Position numbers and translations under genes: made by a program
Notes under the pieces: generated by a model
The model's input: only the letters and a program-made list of their open reading frames with translations
Database searches by the model: none
What the model was told of the DNA's origin: nothing
Assembly (NCBI GenBank): GCA_002811675.1
Contig: PDIM01000072.1
Coordinates: 125,810-147,091 of the forward strand
Length of the DNA: 21,282 bases
Direction: 5' to 3'
From: Ichthyosporea sp. XGB-2017a
Taxonomy: Eukaryota; Opisthokonta; Ichthyosporea
Part shown: in pieces, positions 9,501-18,364 of the stretch
Layout of the letters: each line of letters begins with the position of its first letter
Position numbering within the stretch: position 1 is the first letter of the stretch

Positions 9501-12500
9501 TTTGTTTGCGCCCTACCATTTGTGGAGATTATATTTAAGTCTAACAGTTTTTCGGTGGAGGAGCGTGATGTATGTTGCTCTGTTATTGAAAGCTACTTAA
9601 AGCTTATGGTTAGTGGTGAAATGCCCCGTACAAGGCTCTTGAAACTTCTTTCGTATGTGATTTATACACATAACAGATATCAAAGTCGAGCGTCGGAATT
9701 GCTCGTAAAAGCGTGCGAGTATATTGGATCGACGTCGAAAAGTGAGGAGCAGACTGTACTATTAGATGGTTTGATAAGCGAAGACGCAAAACTCCGTGGT
9801 GGTTGCTTAAAAGGACTAATTCATTTTTCTTTGCCGTCTTCGCCTACTGTTATCTCACGCGTGTGGATTTCTGTGCACGACGAGGATGAGGACAATGCTG
9901 AAGTTGCAGACCAAATATGGCAATCTGGTGGGTTTAAGATTACCGATTCTAGCTTGTACTTGTTTATGGAGCATATTATTTCCGATATTGAATGCATTCG
10001 GACAGCTGCCGGGTATGCATTGGCCAGCGGACTTCAAGAAAATGCTTCGTGCTCAAACGAAATAATTGCGCATTTGATTGAAACATTTGACAAATGTGGC
10101 GAAAAACCACCAGAGTATGATGAACTGGGTAACGTTTCCAAACCTTCCTTTGATCCTTGGTGGTCTAGAGCGGGTATTGCGATGTGTTTGTCGTGTTTGT
10201 CAGTCGTGTTGAAAGTGGAAAATATTCCTTTGATTTTCAACTTTTTTATTCAAAAAGGGTTTTGTGATTTGAATGAAGGTGTGCGAAAGCAAATGCTGGA
10301 ATCGTGTTTGAAAGTTATTGAAAGTTTTGGAGCTGATGGGGCTTCTGATATTCTGAATATTTTTGAAAAATATCTCGCTTCCCCAGCTCCCGATTCCGAA
10401 ATCCATGATCGTGTTAGGGAGAGTGTTATCATCTGCTTGGGCGCCTCTGCTGTTCATTTGGAAAAGGGTCACCCCAAAGTGCCACCTGTTGTTGAACAGC
10501 TGATGGCAACTTTGAATACTCCATCTGAGCCCGTTCAAGAAGCTGCTGCAAAATGTTTGGCGCCGTTGATGGCGTCTAAAAAGCCTGAAGCACCTGCGAT
10601 AATCAAGAAGTTGTTGGATAACTTGTTGGAGGGCGAAAAATACGCCGAAAGAAGAGGTGCTGCCTTCGGACTTGCTGGGGCTGTTAAAGGATTTGGAATA
10701 TTAACTCTTAAACAACAAAATGTTATTACCACCTTGCAAGAAGCTGTCGTGAACAAAAAGAAACCCAAGCACCGCGAAGGTGCTTTGTTTGCCTTTGATA
10801 CCCTCTCAAGGATGCTTGGAAGGTTGTTTGAACCATATGTGATCCACATTTTGCCAAACCTTCTTGTATGCTTAAGCGATGGTAATGTTGCTGTGCGGGA
10901 GGCTGCGAATGATGCTGCGCGAACTATAATGGGTCAGTTGAGTGCGCATGGGGTGAAATTAGTTTTGCCGTCGTTAACAAAAGGCTTAGAAGACGATGCA
11001 TGGAGAACAAAGCAAGGGAGTGCTGAATTATTGGGTGCGATGGCTTACTGTGCTCCTAAACAGCTCTCGTCTTGCTTGCCTCAAGTTGTGCCCAAGCTGA
11101 GAGATACTCTCACAGATTCACACATTAAAGTACAGGAGGCTGGAAGTCACGCTCTAAAGGAGATTGGTTCGGTCATTAGAAATCCGGAATTACTGGCAAT
11201 TGCTTCTAATATGGTAGACGCTCTGAGTGATCCGGAAAGAAAAACAATGTTGTGCTTGGAAAAGTTGCTGTCGATATCGTTTGTTCATTTTATTGATGCA
11301 CCTTCTCTTGCACTCCTTATGCCTATTTTGGAGCGTGCTTTGAAAGAGAGGGGCACCGAAACGAAGAAAATGGCAGCCCAAGTTATCGGAAATATGTCAT
11401 CGCTCACAGATCACAAAGATCTTGCACCTTATCTTCCATCAATTCTTCCAGGCCTCAAGGGTGTACTATTGGATCCAGTGCCTCAAGTTCGTGCCATCTC
11501 TGCGAAGGCTTTGGGTACTATGGTACGCGGATTGGGTGAAAGTAAGTTTAGTGAACTAATCCCATGGTTGATTGAAACAATGAAGTCAGAAAGTAGTAGT
11601 GTGGATCGCTCGGGAGCTGCACAGGGATTATGTGAGGTTATCTTAGGCATTGGTGTCGAGAAGCTTGCGCAGGTATTACCTGAAGCCTGTCGAAGGGCCG
11701 AGAATAGTAGTTCGCCGTATGAGCGTGATGGATATTTGCTTCTGTTTGTATATCTCCCAGACGCCTTTGGTGATGCATTTAAAGAGTATATAAGCTCGTG
11801 CTTGCCGTCAATTCTTAAGGGTCTGGCGGATGAGTCTGAATTTGTCCGCCATGCATCGTTCCGTGCCGGGCAAATGTTTGTAAACCGCTATGCTGAAACA
11901 TGCGTGGATATTTTTCTGCCAGAATTGGAGTCTGGTTTGGTTGACCCTAACTGGAGAATCCGCCAGAGTTCCGTTCAACTGCTTGGTGATCTTTTGTATG
12001 CCATTTCCGGAACATCTGGTAAAGGATCTACTCTCAGTGCCGGTGATGATGATAACTTTGGTACTGCAGAGGTTAATGCAGCCCTTGTGCGCTCTCTTGG
12101 AGCTGAGCGAAGAGATAAGATTCTTGCCGGTTTGTATATGGCTCGGTCGGATATCAGTCCTGTTGTGCGCCAGTCTTCATTGCATGTTTGGAAGACAATC
12201 GTTGTAAACACTGCTAGAACTTTGAGAGAAATTCTACCTATCTTGATGAACATTATGTTGAGTTGTTTGGCAAGTAAGAGTTATGATCGTCGAACTGTTG
12301 CAGCAAGAACTCTAGGGGATTTGGTTAAGAAGTTGGGCGAGCGCGTTTTGCCTATTATTATTCCCATTATGGAAAAAGGATTGAATTCAGAAAATGCGTC
12401 GGAACGCGAAGGTGTCTGTATTGGCTTGTCAGAAATTATGACATGTACACATGAGGACCAGGTGCTCAACTACATCGCTGATATTATACCATGCGTAAAG

Positions 12501-14489
12501 AGAGCTCTCTGCGATCCCTTAGAAGATGTTAGAGAGGCCGCGTCTCACACATTTGATAAATTGCACGTAGTTGTTGGTAGTAGGGCTATCGATGAAGTTA
12601 TTCCCGGAATGCTTGCTTTACTTGCTGACGAAGAAGTGGGAGATTTCTGTTTGCATGGTCTTCAGCGAATCCTCTCTGTGAAAAGTCACGTGGTACTTCC
12701 ATTTTTGATTCCCAAGTTGATTGCGCCTCCTCAGTCAAAGTTTCAGATCCAAGCTCTTGGAGCATTGGCAAGTGTTGCAGGAACAGCACTCAATCGCCAT
12801 ATTCCAGAGATTGTCCCCGCTTTGCTAAATGCAGTTTCGCGCACAAAGGAGGACGAAAGGGATGCTATGCTTTCGTCTGCGAAGCAAGTGGTTTTGGCTG
12901 TTGCAAGTGAAGATGGTGCGGGTATTCTTTTGGGTGAATTGATGGACAAAACCAAGAGTGATGTGGCCATTAATCGTTGCACGTCTTCGCAATTGATTGA
13001 TGCATTTTGCAGTAATACGAGACTGGACTTTTCGAGGCATATACCCAGCCTTATTAACTGTTTATTATTGTTATTTAATGATGAGGATGATACAGTTGTA
13101 TATGCTGCATGGCGTGGTTTGGATGCTGTTACGAAGCAGCTAAGTAAAGATGAGCTTGTCAGCTATATTTCACACACCAGACGCTCTATGAAACAATTGC
13201 TGAAGACCGTTGATGGGGAAGTTGAAGAGCTAAAGGGATTTTCGCTCAACAAAGGTATTAGTCCTATTCTACCCATGTTTCTTCATGGCCTTATTTATGG
13301 GTCTCCAGAAGTTCGTGAACAATCCGCTGCTGGCCTTGGTGATTTGATTAGTCTCACATCACCAGCTGCTTTGAAGCCTTTTGTAATTCAGATTACTGGT
13401 CCGCTCATCCGCGTGGTTGGCGACAAATTTACTTGGCAAGTTAAGTCTGCTATCTTAGGTACGCTTGGAATTTTGATCGAAAAGGCAGCAATGATGTTGA
13501 AGCCTTTCCTTCCCCAATTGCAATCTACGTTTCAAAAAGCGCTGCTCAATCCAACAAAACTTGTCAGAACGAAAGCGGCCGAATCCCTTGCGTCATTTGT
13601 GCAGGTTCTTTCTGGAACTGATTTGAAGCGCATCACTTCAATCTTGACCGAGTTGGCTTCGTCTTCCAAGAAAGGGGATGATGTAGGCGTTCGCGAATCC
13701 CAATTAGGATGCCTGTACTCTTGTGCAATGCGAGCGGAAGCCAATCTGAATGATACCATTCGAACGGCTTGCATGGGGGCTCTTTTAGATAACCTTTCTG
13801 ATCCGGAGCCGAATGTGAAAAGAGCCTCAGCTTATTGTATCGGTGCACTGTCTCTACATTGTGCAGATTACGAATCTTTATGTTCTGTTTTCCTGAAGCC
13901 TATTATGACATCTCGAGTTAACGAAGTTGGAGTAGCTTCTGCATTGTCTGATGTCTTCAGAATGTGCAAATGCGAATTTGACGTTGACGAAGACATTTTG
14001 AATTTCTGTCTTGATCTTGCGAACAGTGCTTCGTTCGAAGCGAAGCCTGCTGCCGTTGCCACTGTCGGCTTTCTTGCCACTCACGTCAAGGACGCTGCTT
14101 TGGAAGATAAAATTGTAGGATTGATGACTTCCTCACTTTCTTCGACCAATACCGAAGAAAAAGTGACAACTTTGGATGCTCTGAATATGTACATCGAGAA
14201 GCGACCTGTTGAGTCCCGTAGGTACTTGACTTCTTTGATCCCAGCGTTTATGGTCAATGTGCGCGAGAGAACCGTATCTGTTAAGCTAGTAGCTGAAAAG
14301 GCTTTGTACCAGATTCTGAACCTCAAGGTAGGCACATCCATAATGGACGAATATGTGAAAGCCAACCCAGGCCAAGCAACGTCGACTTTGCAAGACTACT
14401 ACAAGAGAGTACTTTCTCGTAAACAGCGTAAAACAAGTGTCGATGATTCGGACGCAATGCCTTTTGATAAGATGCCGGCCCTTCAGTAG
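6531..14489 (+). CDS. GCN1: GCN1, HEAT-repeat activator of the eIF2-alpha kinase GCN2
   Basis: Binds colliding or stalled ribosomes and activates GCN2, which phosphorylates eIF2-alpha during amino-acid starvation; cytosolic, with a GCN20/ABCF partner. The 2652-residue frame has no intron and matches the usual family length (about 2670). Nearly the whole protein is HEAT-type helical repeats. A charged coiled segment at about 805-875 (ERNEENARNRARQYG, then KQQQERVDSLKKKEAEIR) matches the conserved linker of other GCN1 proteins. Residues about 1325-1550 are the eEF3-like HEAT block that contacts GCN20 and the ribosome (KHREGALFAFDTLSRMLG is typical). The GCN2 RWD-binding region follows; Arg1959 in ASEREGVCIGLSEIM lies where yeast Arg2259, essential for Gcn2 binding, is expected. 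The ATG at 6531 has A at -3 and G at +4. Large antisense frames inside it are shadows. Confidence 0.97.
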   Translation: MAVLDGQEEEGSSSFELRQPETVSGYLGDLERYVNRPGTSERCYILKEYAFRFVSGIHSKYGNDSKNEEVERLVKDTISCLAVNTLSTYTDKDSRRAVYSLLVKLMQLFPKETGAALGMCILERSNAKQLGALGAVEMFNLINWSSLLTINLFSVISKNEKFFSKMILSQEGLLRELQRLSLNRPKVEKMYCSGLMVIGSIFRLNAEAASAYLKMISAAAANSFPNLIGAICKSSGSETKIEKANFEQLKSNKDKLISIFVEVCLESKIRLEPKTVESFSGVLVLVDNSEEFKKMIYPALNKGFLRNPEVIIRAMPCLMRYCSTTMDSKLLVEVCLKICDCFHYEDSMTRICTAEAMKNAFKCMGAFEDEILKVLEYMLNILKGTKTKLSNIDCRVNLIKSMQSSCERHWADASEKSESISTAYSSFLEGFIMVLQKESNELPKLTGIECCGALLNENPKAFGDGFAKQCLLILKSSTASVTVKEKLLRAIKPGLLSMDSNKSSKSIIDHVFNTVMKIDRQLIVSGFGEALISLSIVINLLTQSKSEVVTKDASFKEKFEKNVLDILTSSKLALSLSDECLKEMFCLLMDCIDDPYLCLNLDSQNIAISTIVSLLFMPGRTHVRANVRAVLRQRMEEKTSSRFGALLMKHVENVYFNDAEESLRVKYGISLHELGVILQSCLVLDRLNENDKVDALLSLILVTYHPDVVIKSQLGSKMPLELKSSFVKHLLDPSNVASKNGTRKYATLQAIKALCRSYPEEYVATFMGYVSQSIDVEAINEFDEYACGVFYTKPGELYDRSITERLRERNEENARNRARQYGNYSREDELWEQQLREEMSKKRGQKKDVKLTKQQQERVDSLKKKEAEIRANVKAVHAVAGPAFDVLLSLESTGVNALTPFLPKLANMLFDLRKSPLFSEQAVRCFVNLTQCLPPRHRKLCKAILCCVLHLEGTYVPIGQSIWDGNPKSILHEVSLQMKDLSYGVMNSGTFVCALPFVEIIFKSNSFSVEERDVCCSVIESYLKLMVSGEMPRTRLLKLLSYVIYTHNRYQSRASELLVKACEYIGSTSKSEEQTVLLDGLISEDAKLRGGCLKGLIHFSLPSSPTVISRVWISVHDEDEDNAEVADQIWQSGGFKITDSSLYLFMEHIISDIECIRTAAGYALASGLQENASCSNEIIAHLIETFDKCGEKPPEYDELGNVSKPSFDPWWSRAGIAMCLSCLSVVLKVENIPLIFNFFIQKGFCDLNEGVRKQMLESCLKVIESFGADGASDILNIFEKYLASPAPDSEIHDRVRESVIICLGASAVHLEKGHPKVPPVVEQLMATLNTPSEPVQEAAAKCLAPLMASKKPEAPAIIKKLLDNLLEGEKYAERRGAAFGLAGAVKGFGILTLKQQNVITTLQEAVVNKKKPKHREGALFAFDTLSRMLGRLFEPYVIHILPNLLVCLSDGNVAVREAANDAARTIMGQLSAHGVKLVLPSLTKGLEDDAWRTKQGSAELLGAMAYCAPKQLSSCLPQVVPKLRDTLTDSHIKVQEAGSHALKEIGSVIRNPELLAIASNMVDALSDPERKTMLCLEKLLSISFVHFIDAPSLALLMPILERALKERGTETKKMAAQVIGNMSSLTDHKDLAPYLPSILPGLKGVLLDPVPQVRAISAKALGTMVRGLGESKFSELIPWLIETMKSESSSVDRSGAAQGLCEVILGIGVEKLAQVLPEACRRAENSSSPYERDGYLLLFVYLPDAFGDAFKEYISSCLPSILKGLADESEFVRHASFRAGQMFVNRYAETCVDIFLPELESGLVDPNWRIRQSSVQLLGDLLYAISGTSGKGSTLSAGDDDNFGTAEVNAALVRSLGAERRDKILAGLYMARSDISPVVRQSSLHVWKTIVVNTARTLREILPILMNIMLSCLASKSYDRRTVAARTLGDLVKKLGERVLPIIIPIMEKGLNSENASEREGVCIGLSEIMTCTHEDQVLNYIADIIPCVKRALCDPLEDVREAASHTFDKLHVVVGSRAIDEVIPGMLALLADEEVGDFCLHGLQRILSVKSHVVLPFLIPKLIAPPQSKFQIQALGALASVAGTALNRHIPEIVPALLNAVSRTKEDERDAMLSSAKQVVLAVASEDGAGILLGELMDKTKSDVAINRCTSSQLIDAFCSNTRLDFSRHIPSLINCLLLLFNDEDDTVVYAAWRGLDAVTKQLSKDELVSYISHTRRSMKQLLKTVDGEVEELKGFSLNKGISPILPMFLHGLIYGSPEVREQSAAGLGDLISLTSPAALKPFVIQITGPLIRVVGDKFTWQVKSAILGTLGILIEKAAMMLKPFLPQLQSTFQKALLNPTKLVRTKAAESLASFVQVLSGTDLKRITSILTELASSSKKGDDVGVRESQLGCLYSCAMRAEANLNDTIRTACMGALLDNLSDPEPNVKRASAYCIGALSLHCADYESLCSVFLKPIMTSRVNEVGVASALSDVFRMCKCEFDVDEDILNFCLDLANSASFEAKPAAVATVGFLATHVKDAALEDKIVGLMTSSLSSTNTEEKVTTLDALNMYIEKRPVESRRYLTSLIPAFMVNVRERTVSVKLVAEKALYQILNLKVGTSIMDEYVKANPGQATSTLQDYYKRVLSRKQRKTSVDDSDAMPFDKMPALQ

Positions 14490-14539
14490 GCGAGGGTTAG
14501 TTTGTTCGAAAAGACACACAAGAGATATACAATACATAA

Positions 14540-14545
14540 AATAAA
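14540..14545 (+). terminator. Likely GCN1 poly(A) signal
   Basis: AATAAA 51 bases after the GCN1 stop codon on the coding strand, in an A-rich context followed by T-rich sequence. Confidence 0.4.
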
Positions 14546-14601
14546 AATATAATTGTCCTTTTAGTGGATTCTTAATTGTACTGGGCAAAGAAACAGAACA
14601 G

Positions 14602-14607
14602 TTTATT
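14602..14607 (-). terminator. Possible poly(A) signal of the PHF12-like gene
   Basis: AATAAA on the minus strand about 155 bases beyond the PHF12-like stop codon. If used, the GCN1-derived segment at 14708-14749 lies within this gene's 3' UTR. Confidence 0.35.
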
Positions 14608-14707
14608 GCTCTCGTTCGTTTCTCTAAATTATGTCGCAAGTGTTTCAACTATAAAACAGGTCGTTCAAAATCCATATAATACAATAAACACGTGAACGTT
14701 TTACTAC

Positions 14708-14749
14708 TGGACGAATATATGAAAGCCAACCCAGGTCAAACAACAGTCG
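14708..14749 (+). pseudogene. Decayed copy of a short GCN1 3' coding segment
   Basis: This segment matches 14344-14384 inside the GCN1 last coding part. Over the first 37 bases there are 34 identities. The three differences are all transitions (G to A at 14719, C to T at 14736, G to A at 14740). A 1-base insertion then precedes four more matching bases. It would read LDEYMKANPGQTT against MDEYVKANPGQAT in GCN1. Similarity stops on both sides, so this is a fragment, not a second gene. It sits 219 bases after the GCN1 stop and 12 bases from the end of the PHF12-like CDS. Confidence 0.85.
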
Positions 14750-14760
14750 GTCAGGGGATT

Positions 14761-17700
14761 TCACAAGGTATTCCAAACAAGGCTATATTCGCCCAACTCA
14801 ATGACACATGTACTAGGTAAGGGGAATGGTGAACTTGCTGTTTCCACGTTGACATCATTCAACCTGGCAGCTTCTATCACGCCCCTCTCCTTACCAAAAT
14901 CATTAGATGACGGAGGACCATCCAGTTTACTAGCTTTTCTACAATTTTCATTTCCTACTGTAACCAGTATGTTTCCATTAATTTTTGTGCCATATTCACA
15001 ATAGTTGATCAACAAGTAACTTTGTTCCCGATCGCTGTATACAATGCTAAAATGCTTGCGTGATATTCCAGGTACAGGGGTTAAACATTCATTTGTAGTT
15101 CTGTCTCTGGAGCAGGATAAACAGCATTCTGCCAAATCTATATACGAGCGCGAAGAACCTTTAAGAAGTGCACTATCATTTTTGTCCAATTGAGACTCAA
15201 CACAGTTGCTGGTACCAACTGTAACAGAAAATTCATTAAATATAGGGTAAACCAGATGTCTCAAATGACTACAAGGTCCTCTGATGACTTGAAGTATTGC
15301 ATGCGGCTTTTTAATTGCCATTTCATTTTCATTCAACATACTTTCACTGATACAGACACTCCAATCACTTGCGTACTCTTTCCAGGACGCAGATGATCTC
15401 TCGCTATCTCTGTTGGCCAAAGCATTGTCCAATTTTGCATTATTTGCCTCACTTTCCTGCTTTTCCTTTTCACGCCTTGCCGGTGTATTTGAAAAGTGGG
15501 AATCAGAAGCTTTCACAATATAGTCAAATTTTGTTTCGCACGCTCCCAATGTTCCCGCACTCCGAAGTCGCTTTAATGCGCCAGGATTCCCATCACGAAG
15601 TTCCTTTCCCATTTCCTCTCGAAAGGACTGCAATTCTTCAAGCCACAGTTTTTGCTCCTCCGAAATTTGCTCTACTGTTTGCTCAGCCTTTCTCTTGATT
15701 GAGGTGTTATTCGACACACACTCTTCCGATCCTTCCCGGTTATTCACGTCTTCTTCGTTCATCGCCCGAACCTTTTTGACAAAATTTAATTTGATAATGT
15801 GATTCGGAACGTTGCATGCTGATTGAGTCAATTGTGACCTCAAAGAAAACCTTGTTCGTCGATAGTAATCAGGCAGCTTGTGTTGATAATGGTTTGGGCA
15901 CATCCACTCCTTGCTTTTGGTTGGCACTGTCATAGGAGGGTCTAAACAATCAAGATGGTAGACTAGCGGGCAAAAACTGCACTCCACCAATCTTTTGCCT
16001 TGCAAAGGCAAATGATTCGGATCCATACTAGTTCCTTCTTGACAATTAAAGCAAAGAATAATTTTCTTTTGTCCCCCAGACTTCTTCCCATTAAGTGGTC
16101 CAATTCCAGACAAATTCAACATGCTTCCTGAAGTGCCATTTGTATTGTTCGCTCCATTTGTTAAAGGCTTGTTACCCACCCCATTTGAGCCCCCAGAGCT
16201 TTGGTCTGCCCCCCCACTATTCCCGCCATTATTTCCACTCCCCACCCGGGCAAGATTTCTAGTCGACCGTCTCATCTTTTCAAAAGAGTCCAATAGACTA
16301 TTGATACACACAGCTTCCTTTTCATTCAAATTATCGCCAGACATAGACTGGGGCTTTCGCTGCTTTACTGCTAAATCTAAACACGCCTTTTCCACAAGAC
16401 TATCTGGGAGAGAAAATTCAACAGGATTGCGTTTCAAAGCATTCAAAATCCCGGTCCCTGCCTCGAATACAAGCGAGCCTGCTTTCTTGAGACGACCCTC
16501 AAATGACGTAGAAAGAGTTTCAAATTCTTTTGTTTTCTTCAACGATCGACACTTATTGCAGAGCCACTCACCCGAAGTAATTGATTCCGGAGCTTCGGGA
16601 GCTTCACAGCACAGGAAGTGAAACGAGCACGGACAATTGTCACAGCACAATAGCTCCCCGGTACCTCCACAAGTTTCGCAGTTGTCGTTATTTGCTTCAG
16701 CGAACAACCGATGTTCTGAGGTCGACGATAGATGTTCAACAGAAGTGGGAAATTGTTTGCTGCCAGGCACAGGGGAAGGTGATACCGATGGCGGCGGTGA
16801 TCTAAGCGAGAGTCCCCGATGGTACGGATCGACAATTTCGTCTTTACCTGCTGGGATTTCCGTTAATTGTCGATTGAGCACTTTTTGAGGACTATACAAA
16901 GCCACGTGATGTTTTACGTTGTGCTTTGCCTTCCGTGGACTATCCACTTTTTTTGGTCCCGAAGTTGGTCGCTCACTGCCCTTGTCCTTGCACTCTAATT
17001 TCCCGCCTTCTACTGACGGAGGTTTTGGTCTCGCTTCCACGGGTACTAAGAATCGCGGAAGAGGGGGTAAAAAATTATCTGTGATATCTACAACTTCGCG
17101 AAAAGCGGTGAAATAACTGGGAAACACACACGAACGTTCAGGAATCCCAGGAAGACTATATACAGAAGAAGAGGCTTGGGAATCTACTAAAAATGCACTG
17201 CCACTGTCCTGCGCCTTGGTTTGATAAGCTGTGAAAGCAGTCGCTGATAGAAGGCAGGAAGAAGATGCTGAAGCGCCTGTCGCCGATGCAACAGATGCAG
17301 AATTGGGTGCAAGTGGCACCGTCTTTGAAATACCACCAGTGAATAAAGCGTCTAATTCCGCCTCAAATTTTTCAATACCTTTCTGGATACGCGCCCGAGT
17401 AGATTTGGACACCCCAGGAGGTAAATGTTCAGCTTTGACAGGGGACCGCGGACGTTTCCTTCCGCTATGATACTGGCCGTGGAGGGAGGAGGCAGTATTG
17501 TTAAACACGGGATACTGAGAAGCTCCAGAAGAAGAATACAAAGACGCAGAAGCAGCGCTGGTAGCCCCTGAAGCACTGTTACGACTCGCCAGGGAGGAGT
17601 CACGGGACGCGGCTTTCCCTGATCTTAATCCTGTTCCTGTACCAGCCTTTCCTTGTCCCTGCTGTTGATTCCTACTGCTGGCCCGGATGGACGTCCGTGT

Positions 17701-17865
17701 AGGCACTTGTGCAGTTACTGCTGAAGCCACACTGTTCCTGTTGTTGCTAATAGCCCCTTTACTTGGTTTTCTCTTTGAAGTGTTTGTAGATTTTTGTCCA
17801 ACTGTTGACTTTTGTTGATGTTGTACAGATACTGTTCTCCTGCTGCTTCTACGAGTAGGTTTCAT
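14761..17865 (-). CDS. PHF12: PHF12/Pf1-like protein with two PHD fingers and an FHA-like domain
   Basis: Chromatin co-repressor subunit; in animals PHF12 links SIN3-HDAC with MRG15 on transcribed chromatin. The 1034-residue frame has no intron. The N-terminal ~390 residues are Ser/Pro/Arg-rich and probably disordered. PHD1 is at 396-439 with ligands Cys396, 399, 408, 411, His416, Cys419, 436, 439. Residues 470-492, including LKRNPVEFSLPDSL, match the MRG15-binding segment between the fingers of PHF12. PHD2 is at 605-659 (Cys605, 608, 629, 632, His637, Cys640, Cys656, His659); its terminal Cys-x2-His, instead of Cys-x2-Cys, is also seen in PHF12. A conserved NHIIKLNFVKKV follows at 688-699. 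The C-terminus (about 860-1034) is an FHA-like fold: GISRKHFSIVY, then LLINYCEYGTKING, then ELGEYSLVW at the end. The domain order equals that of animal PHF12. The ATG context is weak (C at -3). Confidence 0.87.
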   Translation of the reverse strand: MKPTRRSSRRTVSVQHQQKSTVGQKSTNTSKRKPSKGAISNNRNSVASAVTAQVPTRTSIRASSRNQQQGQGKAGTGTGLRSGKAASRDSSLASRNSASGATSAASASLYSSSGASQYPVFNNTASSLHGQYHSGRKRPRSPVKAEHLPPGVSKSTRARIQKGIEKFEAELDALFTGGISKTVPLAPNSASVASATGASASSSCLLSATAFTAYQTKAQDSGSAFLVDSQASSSVYSLPGIPERSCVFPSYFTAFREVVDITDNFLPPLPRFLVPVEARPKPPSVEGGKLECKDKGSERPTSGPKKVDSPRKAKHNVKHHVALYSPQKVLNRQLTEIPAGKDEIVDPYHRGLSLRSPPPSVSPSPVPGSKQFPTSVEHLSSTSEHRLFAEANNDNCETCGGTGELLCCDNCPCSFHFLCCEAPEAPESITSGEWLCNKCRSLKKTKEFETLSTSFEGRLKKAGSLVFEAGTGILNALKRNPVEFSLPDSLVEKACLDLAVKQRKPQSMSGDNLNEKEAVCINSLLDSFEKMRRSTRNLARVGSGNNGGNSGGADQSSGGSNGVGNKPLTNGANNTNGTSGSMLNLSGIGPLNGKKSGGQKKIILCFNCQEGTSMDPNHLPLQGKRLVECSFCPLVYHLDCLDPPMTVPTKSKEWMCPNHYQHKLPDYYRRTRFSLRSQLTQSACNVPNHIIKLNFVKKVRAMNEEDVNNREGSEECVSNNTSIKRKAEQTVEQISEEQKLWLEELQSFREEMGKELRDGNPGALKRLRSAGTLGACETKFDYIVKASDSHFSNTPARREKEKQESEANNAKLDNALANRDSERSSASWKEYASDWSVCISESMLNENEMAIKKPHAILQVIRGPCSHLRHLVYPIFNEFSVTVGTSNCVESQLDKNDSALLKGSSRSYIDLAECCLSCSRDRTTNECLTPVPGISRKHFSIVYSDREQSYLLINYCEYGTKINGNILVTVGNENCRKASKLDGPPSSNDFGKERGVIEAARLNDVNVETASSPFPLPSTCVIELGEYSLVWNTL

Positions 17866-17946
17866 TCGATATTTTTGCAGTGTCTATTGTCCTCTGTCCC
17901 TTTCTACCTTTTCTTATCCTTCCTTTCTGATCTCCCTCAGTCACCT

Positions 17947-17949
<3 letters not shown>

Positions 17950-18003
<54 letters not shown>
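17950..18003. repeat. (CT)27 microsatellite
   Basis: 54 uninterrupted bases of CT on the + strand, the longest perfect repeat in the window. On the PHF12-like coding strand it reads as GA repeats 85-138 bases upstream of the ATG, so it lies in the promoter or 5' UTR. GA tracts can bind GAGA-type factors or form triplex DNA; neither is shown here. Confidence 0.95.
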
Positions 18004-18006
<3 letters not shown>

Positions 18007-18353
18007 CCCCGTCTCTCTTTCTTTCTTTTTCCCCCTCTCAGCGCCTCTTTATCAATATCCTTCACAGGGTCCAATAGTGCCCCTCCAGATTTATTTCCCC
18101 CCTCTTAACAACTAACACAGCCAAAAATAAAAAAAATAAAAATAAAACACCAAAAGCAAAATGAAAACAAAGAAGTAAAAAAAAAGACAGAAAAAGCAAC
18201 AGACGCGAGTTTTTTTTTTGGTTTTGTTTTGTTGTTTTCACTTTTGCTTTTTTCTTTTTTTGTGTTTTGTGTTTTCTCTCTTCCGTCTTTTTTTCTTCTT
18301 CTTTCTTCACTTCAACTCATTTCCTATTCTATTTCACTCTTAAAGTCTTTAGT

Positions 18354-18364
18354 TTTATTTTATT
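18354..18364 (-). terminator. Possible OSBP poly(A) signal
   Basis: Two overlapping AATAAA motifs on the minus strand, about 260 bases after the OSBP stop codon. The region is AT-rich, so the call is weak. Confidence 0.35.

Larger units (their letters stand above)
14490..14760. other. Convergent spacer between GCN1 and the PHF12-like gene
   Basis: 271 bases, AT-rich, presumably both 3' UTRs. Candidate poly(A) signals lie at 14540-14545 on + (for GCN1) and 14607-14602 on - (for the PHF12-like gene). If these are used, the two transcripts do not overlap, or barely do. The spacer also carries the partial GCN1 copy listed separately. Confidence 0.65.

Noticed and set aside
17950-18003. CRISPR-like or satellite array
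   Set aside because: A simple dinucleotide run without spacers.
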